64,000 nucleotides of DNA from a virus (IMGVR_UViG_3300036715_003906:186001-250000); one strand, 5' to 3'. Positions 41,576-49,041 are shown, counted from the stretch's first letter. The notes: generated by a model not told the origin, from the letters alone. Numbers and translations are program-made.

Positions 41576-41914
41576 TCACGTCGGGTAGACGAGACGGAGG
41601 TCCCGGGCGAGGAGGAAGCGAGCCACGAGGCCGAGGTCACCCTGCCGGCCGCCGCGGAGCTGGCGGTAGTGGCCGAGGGCCGTCCGGGCATCCTCGTTGC
41701 CCTTGCCGTTCCACGGGTCCTCGTCGACCCTCTCCTGGAGCTGGCGGAGGACCGACTCGCCGTCCACGAGGACGACCTCGCCCCGCTTCCTCGGCCCGAT
41801 CCGGGCCGAACCGGTGAAGGCGATCGGGGGCTGTTGACGCCACACCCTGAGGACGGGCCAGGAGGAGACGGGGGAGGAGGGGGTGCGGACCTTGGCGATG
41901 GTCGAGGGGGTCAT
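41576..41914 (-). CDS. Hypothetical protein under class A promoter
   Basis: 112 residues from MTPSTIAKVRTPSSPVS; start fixed by TAGGAG 4 nt upstream. Basic, with VVLVDGESVLRQLQERVDE and a C-terminal FLLARDLRLVYPT. Function unknown. Confidence 0.55.
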   Translation of the reverse strand: MTPSTIAKVRTPSSPVSSWPVLRVWRQQPPIAFTGSARIGPRKRGEVVLVDGESVLRQLQERVDEDPWNGKGNEDARTALGHYRQLRGGRQGDLGLVARFLLARDLRLVYPT

Positions 41915-41918
41915 GAGC

Positions 41919-41947
41919 CTCCTACGCAGCGCCCTCCCCGGAATCAA
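41919..41947 (-). promoter_or_regulatory. Class A promoter
   Basis: TTGATT, 17 bp, TAGGAG, GCTC, ATG. Here TAGGAGG also resembles a ribosome-binding site. Confidence 0.7.
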
Positions 41948-41957
41948 AACCGAATCG

Positions 41958-42593
41958 TCACCCGTCAAGCCAGCCCTTCACGTCCGCGTCGAGCATGGGG
42001 GTCCCCCGGCCCCGCAGGGTCATCATGAAGCGGTCCCCCTCGGGCACCGTGGCCCAGATCTCCCGCGCCTTCTCGACGTTCCCCAGGGCGACCAGCTCGG
42101 TCAAGAGACCCGCCTTGTGCTTGAGGGCGACGCGCTCCCGCTCGGGCATCGTGACCGCAAGCCGGCGCCGGGTCTTGCCGGGGGTCAGGGGGCCGGGTTG
42201 GGTGATGTTCTGCTTCGTGAACCGGACCTTGGGCATGGCGGAGTCGTCGGGCGTCACGATCACGCTGACCGCGAACTTGCCGGGGTCCTGGGCCTTGGCC
42301 CAGATGACATGGAGGGTGCCCGGGGGGGCCAGGGGGATGCAGGCGTTGATCGCTTGCTGGACGACCCCCGCGGCCCCCACGAGAGCCGGCCGGACCTGAC
42401 GCATCTTGGGGTCCCGGCGAGTGAACTCCGGAGCACCCCCGAGCCGGGCCGACCACGCCACCTCGGCATCGAAGAGACCCAGGCTTTTGACCTTCTTCGA
42501 TGGGACTGAGCCAGGGGTGAACCGCACCACGCGGCCCTTCGTGTCGGTGTTTGCCTCCGGATCGAGACCCGGGATGGTTTGTGCGATTTTCAT
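41958..42593 (-). CDS. Hypothetical protein
   Basis: 211 residues from MKIAQTIPGLDPEANTD. Mixed alpha/beta (TLHVIWAKAQDPGKFAVSVIV, a two-strand element), basic centre, no known motif. ATG preceded by GGTGTA with 10 nt between them. A strong inverted repeat lies upstream. Function unknown. Confidence 0.5.
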   Translation of the reverse strand: MKIAQTIPGLDPEANTDTKGRVVRFTPGSVPSKKVKSLGLFDAEVAWSARLGGAPEFTRRDPKMRQVRPALVGAAGVVQQAINACIPLAPPGTLHVIWAKAQDPGKFAVSVIVTPDDSAMPKVRFTKQNITQPGPLTPGKTRRRLAVTMPERERVALKHKAGLLTELVALGNVEKAREIWATVPEGDRFMMTLRGRGTPMLDADVKGWLDG

Positions 42594-42609
42594 GCACTCT
42601 CTTTACACC
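42594..42609 (-). promoter_or_regulatory. Class B motif (GGTGTA)
   Basis: GGTGTAAAGAGAGTGC immediately before the ATG at 42593. Confidence 0.45.
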
Positions 42610-42628
42610 GGACCGAGTGCTGTCCCTG

Positions 42629-42750
42629 CTAGTCGAGCCCAGGAGGGGCCCCCCCTCGTAGTACGTAGGCCCCGAGGGCCAGCCCTCTTGTGCGCACTGC
42701 CCCCAGGGGCAATGCCTTAGGATCGGGGGGCCCCTTCCGGGCTCGACTAG
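42629..42750. repeat. Long inverted repeat
   Basis: CTAGTCGAGCCC, AGGAGGGGCCCCCC ... GGGGGGCCCCTTCC, GGGCTCGACTAG. Arms of about 26 nt with a few mismatches and a 70-nt spacer. It overlaps the last codons of the 42747-43712 gene. Likely terminator or recombination site. Confidence 0.75.
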
Positions 42751-43712
42751 AAGCTCACCATCCTCGTGCCCACCGATACGGTGAGCTGCCGGCACCCTTC
42801 GACGTCCGGGACAAGGAAGCGGGGGAACCCGTCCGCCAGCGTCTTGAAGTTCGGCCACACCCGGGGGCGCACGTACACGACCTCGCTGAGCGGTCCCGTG
42901 ACCCAGCGGCCGTCCACGAAGATGATGTACCGGAAGGCGAACACCCCCAGGTAGGGCCCGGAGTTCGTGCTCACGCGCCCGCTGGTCGTCACGCGCTTTT
43001 TGCTGCCGATGTAATAGCGCAGGGTGGTCAGCCTCTCCCCGCGCACGTCCTGGATCGTCACGTAGTCGAACCAGGGCGCGAAGACGTCGGCCACGCTCAG
43101 GGTGAAGTGCCCGCCGAAGGGGAGCCGGTCAAACGGCCCGTCGGGCACCACCGACCACTCCGTGGGCCGCGGGACGTCCCCGACGCGCGGACCCCCGGAC
43201 CCACCCCCGCCCCCGCGCGTACCCCCCAGGCCCTCGCCCCCGAAGGAGGCCCAGGGCGTCGGGTGGTAGAACCCCCGGGGCATCTTCACGTACCCGTCCT
43301 TCGGGGTCTTGCTCCGGTGGGTGGGACGGTAGCGCAGCATCTCCACCCGGGTACGGAGCGTGTCGTCCAGGCGGTACTTCTCCGGTAGCCCTTCGATCGC
43401 CACCTCGACCTGGCCGAAGCACAGCAGCTCCTGGTTCGACCGAGTCTTGCCCGGGGTCTCCGTCGTTACCTTGGCCCTCACGCGGGGCTGAGGAAGCAGC
43501 CAGGACGGCGCCGACACCAGGCGCCCCTCGGCCTGGGTCATCCGCCCGTCGAGGTCCGTCACGGCCCCTTGCAGGGCCGTCACCTGGGGCTCCAGGGCCG
43601 TCACCCGATCGCCCAGCGCCCCGACCTCCGTGGCGATCGGGGTCACCTCCCCGCCCAGGTCGTCGACCTTCTGGAAGAGCGTCCCGAACCCGTCCTTCTG
43701 GAAGTCGCTCAT
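42747..43712 (-). CDS. Putative virion structural protein with coiled coil
   Basis: About 321 residues from MSDFQKDGFGTLFQKVDD. An N-terminal heptad coiled coil (VTALEPQVTALQGAVTDLD, MTQAEGRL) is followed by a large beta-rich domain, a Gly-rich linker (GGTRGGGGGSGG) and a C-terminal YYIGSKKR, FVDGRWVTGPLSEVVYV. This layout is typical of phage tail or fibre-associated proteins; inference only. Overlaps the start of its upstream gene by ATGA. Confidence 0.5.
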   Translation of the reverse strand: MSDFQKDGFGTLFQKVDDLGGEVTPIATEVGALGDRVTALEPQVTALQGAVTDLDGRMTQAEGRLVSAPSWLLPQPRVRAKVTTETPGKTRSNQELLCFGQVEVAIEGLPEKYRLDDTLRTRVEMLRYRPTHRSKTPKDGYVKMPRGFYHPTPWASFGGEGLGGTRGGGGGSGGPRVGDVPRPTEWSVVPDGPFDRLPFGGHFTLSVADVFAPWFDYVTIQDVRGERLTTLRYYIGSKKRVTTSGRVSTNSGPYLGVFAFRYIIFVDGRWVTGPLSEVVYVRPRVWPNFKTLADGFPRFLVPDVEGCRQLTVSVGTRMVSF

Positions 43713-44134
43713 CCGACCCTCACCAGGAAGCGCTGGGTCGCCGGGGTCGTATTCACCAGCGTCAGCGTGGTAAACGTATCATTCTGCGACATATCGTAGG
43801 TCCCCTGTGCGTCAACCCAGACCCCGTTGCCGCGCTTGAGCACCACCACGGTCGGGGGGTAGTGCAGGTCGTGCTGGATCGTGAGCGTGTTGCCCGGGCC
43901 AGGGAAGGCCGCGAGGTCCGCGAGGTCGTGGAGCTGGACGACCCCCGCGTCACAGAACTTGCGCAAATCCCCGCGTCGGACGCTGCGCAGGACCTCCGTC
44001 GTGTCGGGCAGGTACACGAAGGCTCCCGGGCCGATGTACACGTCCTCCCCACGCCGGCCTTCCGTCTGTGCTTGCGCGACAGTACGCAGGTCCTTCAGGT
44101 AGACCCTCGCCGGTGAAAGATTGGTGACCCGCAT
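43709..44134 (-). CDS. Hypothetical beta-rich (possibly structural) protein
   Basis: About 141 residues from MRVTNLSPARVYLKDL; GTG six codons earlier is an alternative. Strong strand pattern with conserved-looking VYLPDTTEVLRSVRRGDLRKF and a C-terminal TFTTLTLVNTTPATQRFLVRV. Paired with the coiled-coil gene by overlapping start and stop; both may be virion proteins. Confidence 0.5.
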   Translation of the reverse strand: MRVTNLSPARVYLKDLRTVAQAQTEGRRGEDVYIGPGAFVYLPDTTEVLRSVRRGDLRKFCDAGVVQLHDLADLAAFPGPGNTLTIQHDLHYPPTVVVLKRGNGVWVDAQGTYDMSQNDTFTTLTLVNTTPATQRFLVRVG

Positions 44135-44191
44135 ACAAGGCTGAGGGTCCACAAGTAGATCACAGGAATGCCACGGTCATGTGGCATCCCG

Positions 44192-44516
44192 TCACAGGGG
44201 ATCGTCGACCAGGGGCCTCCAGCAGAGGGGGCGCAGGGTCCGCTCGAACCGCAGGAGGAGGTCGGCGTACTCCTCGGTCTCCTGCCTCTCCAGGATGAGC
44301 GACGGAAGCTCCCCCGCGAAGCTGCCCCTCCCTCACCAGCAGGGTGACCTTGAGCACGGCCTGCCCCCGGATCTCCAGCTCGAAGGACAGGTCCGCCTCC
44401 CGGAACTCCCGGAGCCCGATCGCCAGGATTTTCTGACACCCCGGGGGGACGAAGGCCCCGAGCGGGGAGTCCGGGGCCTTCGCGGCGAGGAGGGCAGAGA
44501 GGGGGACGGGTTCCAT
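44192..44516 (-). CDS. Hypothetical protein with frameshift
   Basis: The protein from MEPVPLSALLAAKAPDSPL to LLVREGQLRG continues, after removing one G in a G5 run near 44318, as ELPSLILERQETEEYADLLL to RPLVDDPL and TGA. The joined 107-residue protein is coherent and helical; the unjoined frame becomes Pro/Arg-rich noise. Function unknown. Confidence 0.5.
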
Positions 44517-44538
44517 GCCCTCTCTCTACCCCGGGACG

Positions 44539-45375
44539 TCACATGCACCAGCCGCCAATCTTGCCCGAAGGCTGCTCCCCGGCCTCGACGGCCTGCTTGA
44601 TCGTGTAGATCGGCAGGCTCTTTTTGAAGGTGTGCCCGATCTCCGCCTCGACCTCGACGTACTGGTCGAGCAGGGCCCGGTTGTGGTGCCCAGCCAGCAG
44701 CAGGGCGTCCCGGCTGGCCAGGACGCAGAAGCAGCAGGACAGCCGGGGCATCCCGAGGTCGTAGGCCCGGTGGTAGGGGACGCCGCTCGCCTTGATACAG
44801 GCCCACACCTGGGTCGTGGTCCAGCGGAAGATCGGGAACAGGGTGTCGACGCGGCGGCGGCCGTTGGAGGCCATGGCGTCCTCCTGGAAGGGCACCTTCT
44901 GCGCCCGGGCGGGGCTCTCGTCGGCCCGGATGCCCATGCAGTTGAGGATGCGCGCCTGGTAGCCCTTGCCCCGCTGGGCTCGGACCTCGTCGGCAAGCTG
45001 GGTCAGGACCTTGTGGACCTGTCCGCGCTTGTGGTCCGACGTGCAGTAGCGGGCCTCCGACGAGGGCCACATCTTCCGCTGGCGGACGTGGTCGAGGAGG
45101 TCCCCCTGGGGCCGGCTCACTTTGACGAAGCGGAGGCCGTAGTGCTTCGCTTGCTCCTCGGCGAGTTCCGCGGTCCCGGCCCACTCCACCCGGCCGAGGT
45201 CGCAGTGAACCACGACCAGGCGGCTCTCGATCCCGAGGCGGCGGCAGACCTCGACCATCAGGGTCAGCAGGGCCTGCGAATCCTTGCCGGCCGAGCTGTT
45301 CACCACGATCTTGTCGTAGGACCGCAGGTCGCGGGGCAGGATGATCGGGGAGGCAAGGAGGTTGAGCTGGACCAT
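44539..45375 (-). CDS. PAPS-reductase-family PP-loop protein
   Basis: 278 residues from MVQLNLLASPIILPRDL. PP-loop VVNSSAGKDSQALLTLM, then VVVHCDLGRVEW, ARYCTSDHKRGQV (first conserved Cys and the Arg/His of the sulfonucleotide family), NCMGIRADESPARA, FRWTTTQVWACI, and SCCFCVLASRDAL. A close match to phage CysH-like proteins. Start fixed by a class A promoter 4 nt upstream. Suggested role: sulfonucleotide or thiol chemistry on nucleotides or DNA; no dnd/ssp partner genes are visible. Confidence 0.85.
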   Translation of the reverse strand: MVQLNLLASPIILPRDLRSYDKIVVNSSAGKDSQALLTLMVEVCRRLGIESRLVVVHCDLGRVEWAGTAELAEEQAKHYGLRFVKVSRPQGDLLDHVRQRKMWPSSEARYCTSDHKRGQVHKVLTQLADEVRAQRGKGYQARILNCMGIRADESPARAQKVPFQEDAMASNGRRRVDTLFPIFRWTTTQVWACIKASGVPYHRAYDLGMPRLSCCFCVLASRDALLLAGHHNRALLDQYVEVEAEIGHTFKKSLPIYTIKQAVEAGEQPSGKIGGWCM

Positions 45376-45379
45376 GGGG

Positions 45380-45408
45380 CTACTACGCGCGCCCCCGGCC
45401 CGAATCAA
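45380..45408 (-). promoter_or_regulatory. Class A promoter
   Basis: TTGATT, 17 bp, TAGTAG, CCCC, ATG. Confidence 0.75.
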
Positions 45409-45415
45409 AACTGGC

Positions 45416-45883
45416 TCAGGTCGATTCTTCCGGGAGGGGGGTCATGGTCCAGAGGGGCTCGACGACCAGGCACCCCTCGACGACCCGGACCCGGTCCATC
45501 AGCTCCAGGGGGTCCGCGATCGGCCAGGGGTCCGCCATCGTGACCTGGTGGGTGCTGAGCCAGATGACTGCCCCCAGGTTCGCCGCCCGGACCCGCTTCT
45601 CCACTTCGTCCGTGGGGAGGGCCGGGTCGAAGATGGCGAGGACGATGCAGCTCGCCAGCAGCGCCCCCTCGACCCGGTAGACCCGGGCGACCCAGCCCGC
45701 CCGCGAGGCGTCCTTCTCGTCCACCAGGTAGAAGCCCTGCTCCGTCATGTCGGCGCTCTCCTCGCCCGCGGGCCAGGGTAGCCGCGGGACCGCCATGGGC
45801 GGCTCCTCCAGCGTCATCAGGACGCCCTCGACCCTCTCCACCTCGATCGGGACACCCTGCGAGCCTGTGTAGGGTCGTTTCAT
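45416..45883 (-). CDS. Hypothetical protein
   Basis: 155 residues from MKRPYTGSQGVPIEVER. Beta-rich with FYLVDEKDASRAGWVARVYRVEGALLASCI and a C-terminal VRVVEGCLVVEPLWTMTPL. The ATG overlaps the preceding stop (ATGA) and is 10 nt from a GGTGTA motif. Function unknown. Confidence 0.5.
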   Translation of the reverse strand: MKRPYTGSQGVPIEVERVEGVLMTLEEPPMAVPRLPWPAGEESADMTEQGFYLVDEKDASRAGWVARVYRVEGALLASCIVLAIFDPALPTDEVEKRVRAANLGAVIWLSTHQVTMADPWPIADPLELMDRVRVVEGCLVVEPLWTMTPLPEEST

Positions 45884-46137
45884 GGGCGGGACGTACACCG
45901 TTCGGCGATCGAGAGCGGGCCCTCCCAGTACGCGATCTGCTTGGTCATGCCCCGCAGGGGGCACCCGATCGGGTGATCCCCCGCGACGGAAAGCGAAGGG
46001 TCCTGGATTCCGCAGTGCAGGCAGGCCCGGTAGGGGTTGGTCCCCGGAGGGCGCCATCGCGCCTCCTCGATCCGCCTCCGGGGGCGGTAGATTCTTCGCT
46101 GAATCCTCTCGTCCCGGGGAATGTGGTTCGAGCGCAT
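45880..46137 (-). CDS. Small hypothetical protein with Cys motif
   Basis: 85 residues from MRSNHIPRDERIQRRIY. Very basic N-terminus, then ACLHCGIQDPSL with CxxC and HPIGCPLRG with a further Cys, a possible small zinc site. Overlaps the next gene by ATGA. Function unknown, possibly nucleic-acid binding. Confidence 0.5.
   Translation of the reverse strand: MRSNHIPRDERIQRRIYRPRRRIEEARWRPPGTNPYRACLHCGIQDPSLSVAGDHPIGCPLRGMTKQIAYWEGPLSIAERCTSRP
45884..45899 (-). promoter_or_regulatory. Class B motif (GGTGTA)
   Basis: GGTGTACGTCCCGCCC before the ATG at 45883, inside the end of the upstream gene. Confidence 0.45.
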
Positions 46138-46141
46138 GGGG

Positions 46142-46309
46142 CTACCCGGCGCACAGGGCCCGGCTGCGCCGGCGGTCAGCCCGGCGGGTGACCTTCTTGG
46201 CCCACCGGCGGTTCTGGGGGGTGGGGCTCGTGAAGGGCTCGAAGAAGTCGTGCCCGCGGAAGGAGCGGCACGCCTGGCAGGCCCGGAGGGCCTGGTTCAG
46301 TGCTTTCAT
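46142..46309 (-). CDS. Small basic protein with CxxC
   Basis: 55 residues from MKALNQALRACQACRSF, ending RRSRALCAG and TAG. One CQAC pair and a strongly basic C-terminal half. Likely a small nucleic-acid-associated protein. It fills the gap between neighbouring genes. Confidence 0.45.
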   Translation of the reverse strand: MKALNQALRACQACRSFRGHDFFEPFTSPTPQNRRWAKKVTRRADRRRSRALCAG

Positions 46310-46339
46310 GGGAGGGTTCCTGGTAGGGGGGTAGGGGGA

Positions 46340-46594
46340 TCAGAAGCTGGCCAGGAAAGCGGCCCACTCGGGGGGCGTGTCGTGGACCTCGGCCTGGCGG
46401 ACCGCGTCGAGCGCCACCTCGATGTCCCAGAAGCGGGCCGAGAGTTGCCCCCGGAGGCGCCAGGCCAGCGGGCCGGTGGCGCCTCGGAGGACTTCCTCCA
46501 TATCCTGGGTCTGGGCCTGCTCCGTCTGGAGCTGGGCGAGGGGGGCGAAGAAGAAGAGGCGGTCGAGGAGGGGGGTGGAGGCGTCAGCGTGCAT
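46340..46594 (-). CDS. Small helical hypothetical protein under class A promoter
   Basis: 84 residues from MHADASTPLLDRLFFFA. Mostly helical (FFAPLAQLQTEQAQTQDMEE, WDIEVALDAVRQAEV). Start fixed by TAGTAC 4 nt upstream. Function unknown. Confidence 0.55.
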   Translation of the reverse strand: MHADASTPLLDRLFFFAPLAQLQTEQAQTQDMEEVLRGATGPLAWRLRGQLSARFWDIEVALDAVRQAEVHDTPPEWAAFLASF

Positions 46595-46598
46595 GGGG

Positions 46599-46627
46599 GT
46601 ACTACGCGGGGGCACCCTGCGAATCAA
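46599..46627 (-). promoter_or_regulatory. Class A promoter
   Basis: TTGATT, 17 bp, TAGTAC, CCCC, ATG. It lies inside the last codons of the upstream DpdA-like gene. Confidence 0.7.
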
Positions 46628-47327
46628 ACGAGGGACCGCACGATTCTTCCACCCGGGCTCCCGGGGTGCGCCAGACGAGGCCGTCGGGAACGCAGGCGTC
46701 GATCAGCTCCTGGCGCCACCGGAGGGCATAATCGAGGCAGTTGTTGCAGTGTTTGTGCCCCCGGGGGCGGCGAGGCCCGGGCAGTTCGTGACCGGGGAGC
46801 GGGGGGTGGTGGGTTGCCGACTCGGACCAGGCGAGGGAGTCCGAGGAGGCCATGACGTCGTAGGCGGCGCGGACCCCGTCCTTCTTGAACCCGAAGCCGT
46901 GGACCTTGAGCCCGTGGACGTCGTGAAGGTTCCGCATCAGCAGCTCGGCGGTGAACATCGCCTGCCGGCGGCAGACCGACCCGACGCCGACCAGGGGGAG
47001 CTTCGCGAGGTGGACGCCGGCCTTCTCGTACATCTCGATGGGGTCGTAGTAGTCCGGCCGGGCCCACCCCTGGAGCGTCGGGACCCATGGGACCTCGGGG
47101 GCGCGGCTCAGCAGCTCGACGTAGCTGAGGACCGATCGGACCTGGTGCTCCTTCACGGACATACCGGTCCGCTCCAGCATGATCGGCTCACACATCCAAT
47201 CCTGAGTCGCGGCCCATCGCAGGTTGCCGATGTCCCTCATGTACCGGCGGACGCGGTCCGCGTAGTCCTGGGGCGGCATGGTCCAGCGGCCGAAGAGCCC
47301 CAGCTCCGTGAAGCCGCACCGGCTCAT
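46602..47327 (-). CDS. DpdA-like (tRNA-guanine-transglycosylase fold) protein, N-terminally truncated
   Basis: About 241 residues matching the phage 'deazapurine DNA modification' DpdA family: GFTELGLFGRWTMPPQDYAD, WAATQDWMCEPIMLERTG, VPTLQGWARPDYYD, PLVGVGSVCRRQAM, VHGFGFKKDGV, NCLDYALRWRQEL. The family's preceding N-terminal segment ending in DSGGF, which carries the catalytic-site Asp, is missing or altered (SRCGF here), and a plus-strand gene overlaps that position. Probably inactive or needing a remote start. Intact homologues exchange guanine for 7-deazaguanines in DNA. No queuosine-pathway genes are visible in the window. Confidence 0.78.
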   Translation of the reverse strand: MSRCGFTELGLFGRWTMPPQDYADRVRRYMRDIGNLRWAATQDWMCEPIMLERTGMSVKEHQVRSVLSYVELLSRAPEVPWVPTLQGWARPDYYDPIEMYEKAGVHLAKLPLVGVGSVCRRQAMFTAELLMRNLHDVHGLKVHGFGFKKDGVRAAYDVMASSDSLAWSESATHHPPLPGHELPGPRRPRGHKHCNNCLDYALRWRQELIDACVPDGLVWRTPGARVEESCGPSFDSQGAPA

Positions 47328-47490
47328 CGACGACTCTCTCTTGACCCAGGCGGCCTACCTGGCTGCCGACAGAGAGTGCGCCCAGGGGGGCGACTACGAG
47401 ACGGTCACAGGGGCCGCGGAGCGGGCCGCCGAGCGCCAGGCGGACCTCTGGGCCGTCTACCTCGAGGACGTCTCCCGGGGCGCGGTGTAG
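47308..47490 (+). CDS. Small hypothetical protein
   Basis: 60 residues, GTG start (VKPHRLIDDSLLTQAAYL); helical, ending DLWAVYLEDVSRGAV. It overlaps the 5' end of the DpdA-like gene by about 20 nt on the other strand. Ends at a class B motif. Function unknown. Confidence 0.45.
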   Translation: MKPHRLIDDSLLTQAAYLAADRECAQGGDYETVTGAAERAAERQADLWAVYLEDVSRGAV

Positions 47491-47499
47491 AGTGCGGGC
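47484..47499 (+). promoter_or_regulatory. Class B motif (GGTGTA)
   Basis: GGTGTAGAGTGCGGGC precedes an ATG that opens a 9-codon reading frame. Confidence 0.45.
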
Positions 47500-47529
47500 A
47501 TGACCCCTTCCCCGGTGACCGCCATGTGA
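47500..47529 (+). CDS. Possible leader peptide (9 residues)
   Basis: ATG ... TGA encodes MTPSPVTAM. The class B motif is directly upstream. A strong ribosome site (AAAGGAGG) and the next gene follow 7 nt later. Could be a leaderless leader peptide. Confidence 0.3.
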   Translation: MTPSPVTAM

Positions 47530-47550
47530 CCCCCAAAGGAGGGGGCTCTC

Positions 47551-47757
47551 ATGGCCCAGGTTGTTACGAAAAGCGCCCGGATGGGCGTTCGGTACGGGTC
47601 CGGTCGTGCCCGTCACATGACCGCCCTCAAGCGCTTCGCCCACCGGGCCGAGCGGCGCGAGCGGCGGACCTGGGTGCGGCTGGTGACGGAGGGCCGGGAG
47701 GACCTCTTGTCGGTCTGCCCCGAGCGGGTCCGGGTGACGAGCTGGGAGACCCGCTAG
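47551..47757 (+). CDS. Small basic hypothetical protein
   Basis: 68 residues from MAQVVTKSARMGVRYGSG, AAAGGAGGGGG before the ATG. Arg-rich (KRFAHRAERRERRTWVRLV), probably nucleic-acid binding. Function unknown. Confidence 0.5.
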   Translation: MAQVVTKSARMGVRYGSGRARHMTALKRFAHRAERRERRTWVRLVTEGREDLLSVCPERVRVTSWETR

Positions 47758-47777
47758 AGAAAATCGATCGGGGGCTT

Positions 47778-47806
47778 TTGATCCCGAGGGGGGCGCTGCG
47801 TAGTAG
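47778..47806 (+). promoter_or_regulatory. Class A promoter
   Basis: TTGATC, 17 bp, TAGTAG, CTCC, ATG. Confidence 0.75.
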
Positions 47807-47810
47807 CTCC

Positions 47811-47993
47811 ATGGCCCGCAAGACCTTCCCCCTCGTCTCCCCCGACCTCTTCCTCTCCGACGACATCGCGACCCACCTCAAGTGGCCCCTCGCGGACGTC
47901 CACAGCCTCTCCCGCGCCTCGCTCCGGGAGCTGGTCACGGACCCGGCGCTCAAGGCCCGGATCACCGCCTGCATGGCCTTCCTCTGCCGCTGA
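47811..47993 (+). CDS. Small hypothetical protein under class A promoter
   Basis: 60 residues from MARKTFPLVSPDLFLSD, helical. The start is set by TAGTAG 4 nt upstream, with no ribosome site. Ends just before the next class A promoter. Function unknown. Confidence 0.55.
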   Translation: MARKTFPLVSPDLFLSDDIATHLKWPLADVHSLSRASLRELVTDPALKARITACMAFLCR

Positions 47994-48014
47994 GGAAATC
48001 GACGCCCCGGGGTT

Positions 48015-48043
48015 TTGATTCCCCCGGCCCCGCCGCGTAGTAG
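48015..48043 (+). promoter_or_regulatory. Class A promoter with 32-nt leader
   Basis: TTGATT, 17 bp, TAGTAG, then 32 nt containing GAAGGAC before the ATG at 48076. Confidence 0.7.
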
Positions 48044-48075
48044 CGCCACCCCCTCTTCCCGAAGGACCCACGATC

Positions 48076-48204
48076 ATGCTCCCTCTTCTCTCGACCCCCT
48101 GTTCCAAGACCACCACCCTCGCCCGCAAGGCCATGGACGCCCTCATCGGGCAAACCTTCACCGTCTGCGTCAAGATGCTGAAGACGAAGGTCGCCGCGTC
48201 GTGA
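48076..48204 (+). CDS. Small hypothetical protein
   Basis: 42 residues from MLPLLSTPCSKTTTLAR. Amphipathic helix in the second half (AMDALIGQTFTVCVKMLK). Stop overlaps the next start (GTGA). Function unknown. Confidence 0.45.
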   Translation: MLPLLSTPCSKTTTLARKAMDALIGQTFTVCVKMLKTKVAAS

Positions 48205-48539
48205 AGGTCGAGGTCCAGAGCATCATGCTCGCCCCGATCTTGCCCGAGGACCCCGGCCCCCGGGCGACCGTGGCCACCTGGGCCGAAGCCGACGCCTTGC
48301 TGGCCACGGCCCCCGTCAAGGTGGCGATCGAGTACCGGGTCCGGTGGCCGGGGGACGAGCACTTCCCCCGGGGGTACGGCGCGTCCGGTTCCCTGTACTA
48401 CCGGACCGAGGAGAGAGAGCCTCTCCTGGCCACCGTACGGCGCCATCGGGAGGAGCTTCTCCCGGCTGGGGGTGACGCGGCCCAGGCCGCGAAAGTGATC
48501 CTCGACCTCTGCCTCGGGGGGCACGAGTGGCCAGCCTGA
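48201..48539 (+). CDS. Hypothetical protein
   Basis: 112 residues, GTG start coupled to the previous stop (VKVEVQSIMLAPILPED). Mixed alpha/beta: VKVAIEYRVRWPGDEHFPRG, then a helical C-terminus (LATVRRHREELL). Overlaps the next gene by 13 nt. Function unknown. Confidence 0.5.
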   Translation: MKVEVQSIMLAPILPEDPGPRATVATWAEADALLATAPVKVAIEYRVRWPGDEHFPRGYGASGSLYYRTEEREPLLATVRRHREELLPAGGDAAQAAKVILDLCLGGHEWPA

Positions 48540-48721
48540 AGGTGACCGTCACCCTCGACGCCGGGGAATGGTCGACCCTCGTCGCGGCCCTGGAGTCGTA
48601 CATCGGGCTCCTCGAAAGCTCGGATGAGGAGTGGGAAGAGGACCTCATCCCGGCCCGGAGTCTCCTGCCCAAGATCGAGGCGGCCAAGGAGAAAGCGCAG
48701 AAACGCACCCCCCGCGTTTGA
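48527..48721 (+). CDS. Small acidic hypothetical protein
   Basis: 64 residues, GTG start (VASLKVTVTLDAGEWS). Acidic helix (LLESSDEEWEEDLIPA) then basic end. Its stop TGA is part of the TTTGATT -35 element of the next promoter. Confidence 0.5.
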   Translation: MASLKVTVTLDAGEWSTLVAALESYIGLLESSDEEWEEDLIPARSLLPKIEAAKEKAQKRTPRV

Positions 48722-48746
48722 TTCCAGGGAGGGGGCTGCGTAGTAG
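48718..48746 (+). promoter_or_regulatory. Class A promoter
   Basis: TTGATT, 17 bp, TAGTAG, TCCC, ATG. The -35 shares the TGA stop of the upstream gene. Confidence 0.75.
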
Positions 48747-48750
48747 TCCC

Positions 48751-49041
48751 ATGAGCACCCCGAACGCTTCCCCCGACTTCGTCTCTCTGGCCGCCCGCAT
48801 CGACGCCTGCATCGCCCGAAGCTCGCTCCTCTGCCTCCCCCCCGCTGCCCCCGAAGGTTGGGTTACCGAGGACGGCAGCGGGGGGGAGGCACACTTCTCC
48901 TTCACCCGCAAGGGCGGCTGGGTCGTCCGGGTCTACCTCGAAACGAAGGACGACGAGCGCTCGGGGTTCTTCACCGGGAAGGGCGCGACCCCCGAGGAGG
49001 CGACCGAGGATCTGGTCGAGGAAATCCGCGCCGCCTACTGA
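48751..49041 (+). CDS. Hypothetical protein under class A promoter
   Basis: 96 residues from MSTPNASPDFVSLAARI. Beta-rich middle (EAHFSFTRKGGWVVRVYLETK) and C-terminal helix (TPEEATEDLVEEIRAAY). Function unknown. Confidence 0.55.
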   Translation: MSTPNASPDFVSLAARIDACIARSSLLCLPPAAPEGWVTEDGSGGEAHFSFTRKGGWVVRVYLETKDDERSGFFTGKGATPEEATEDLVEEIRAAY

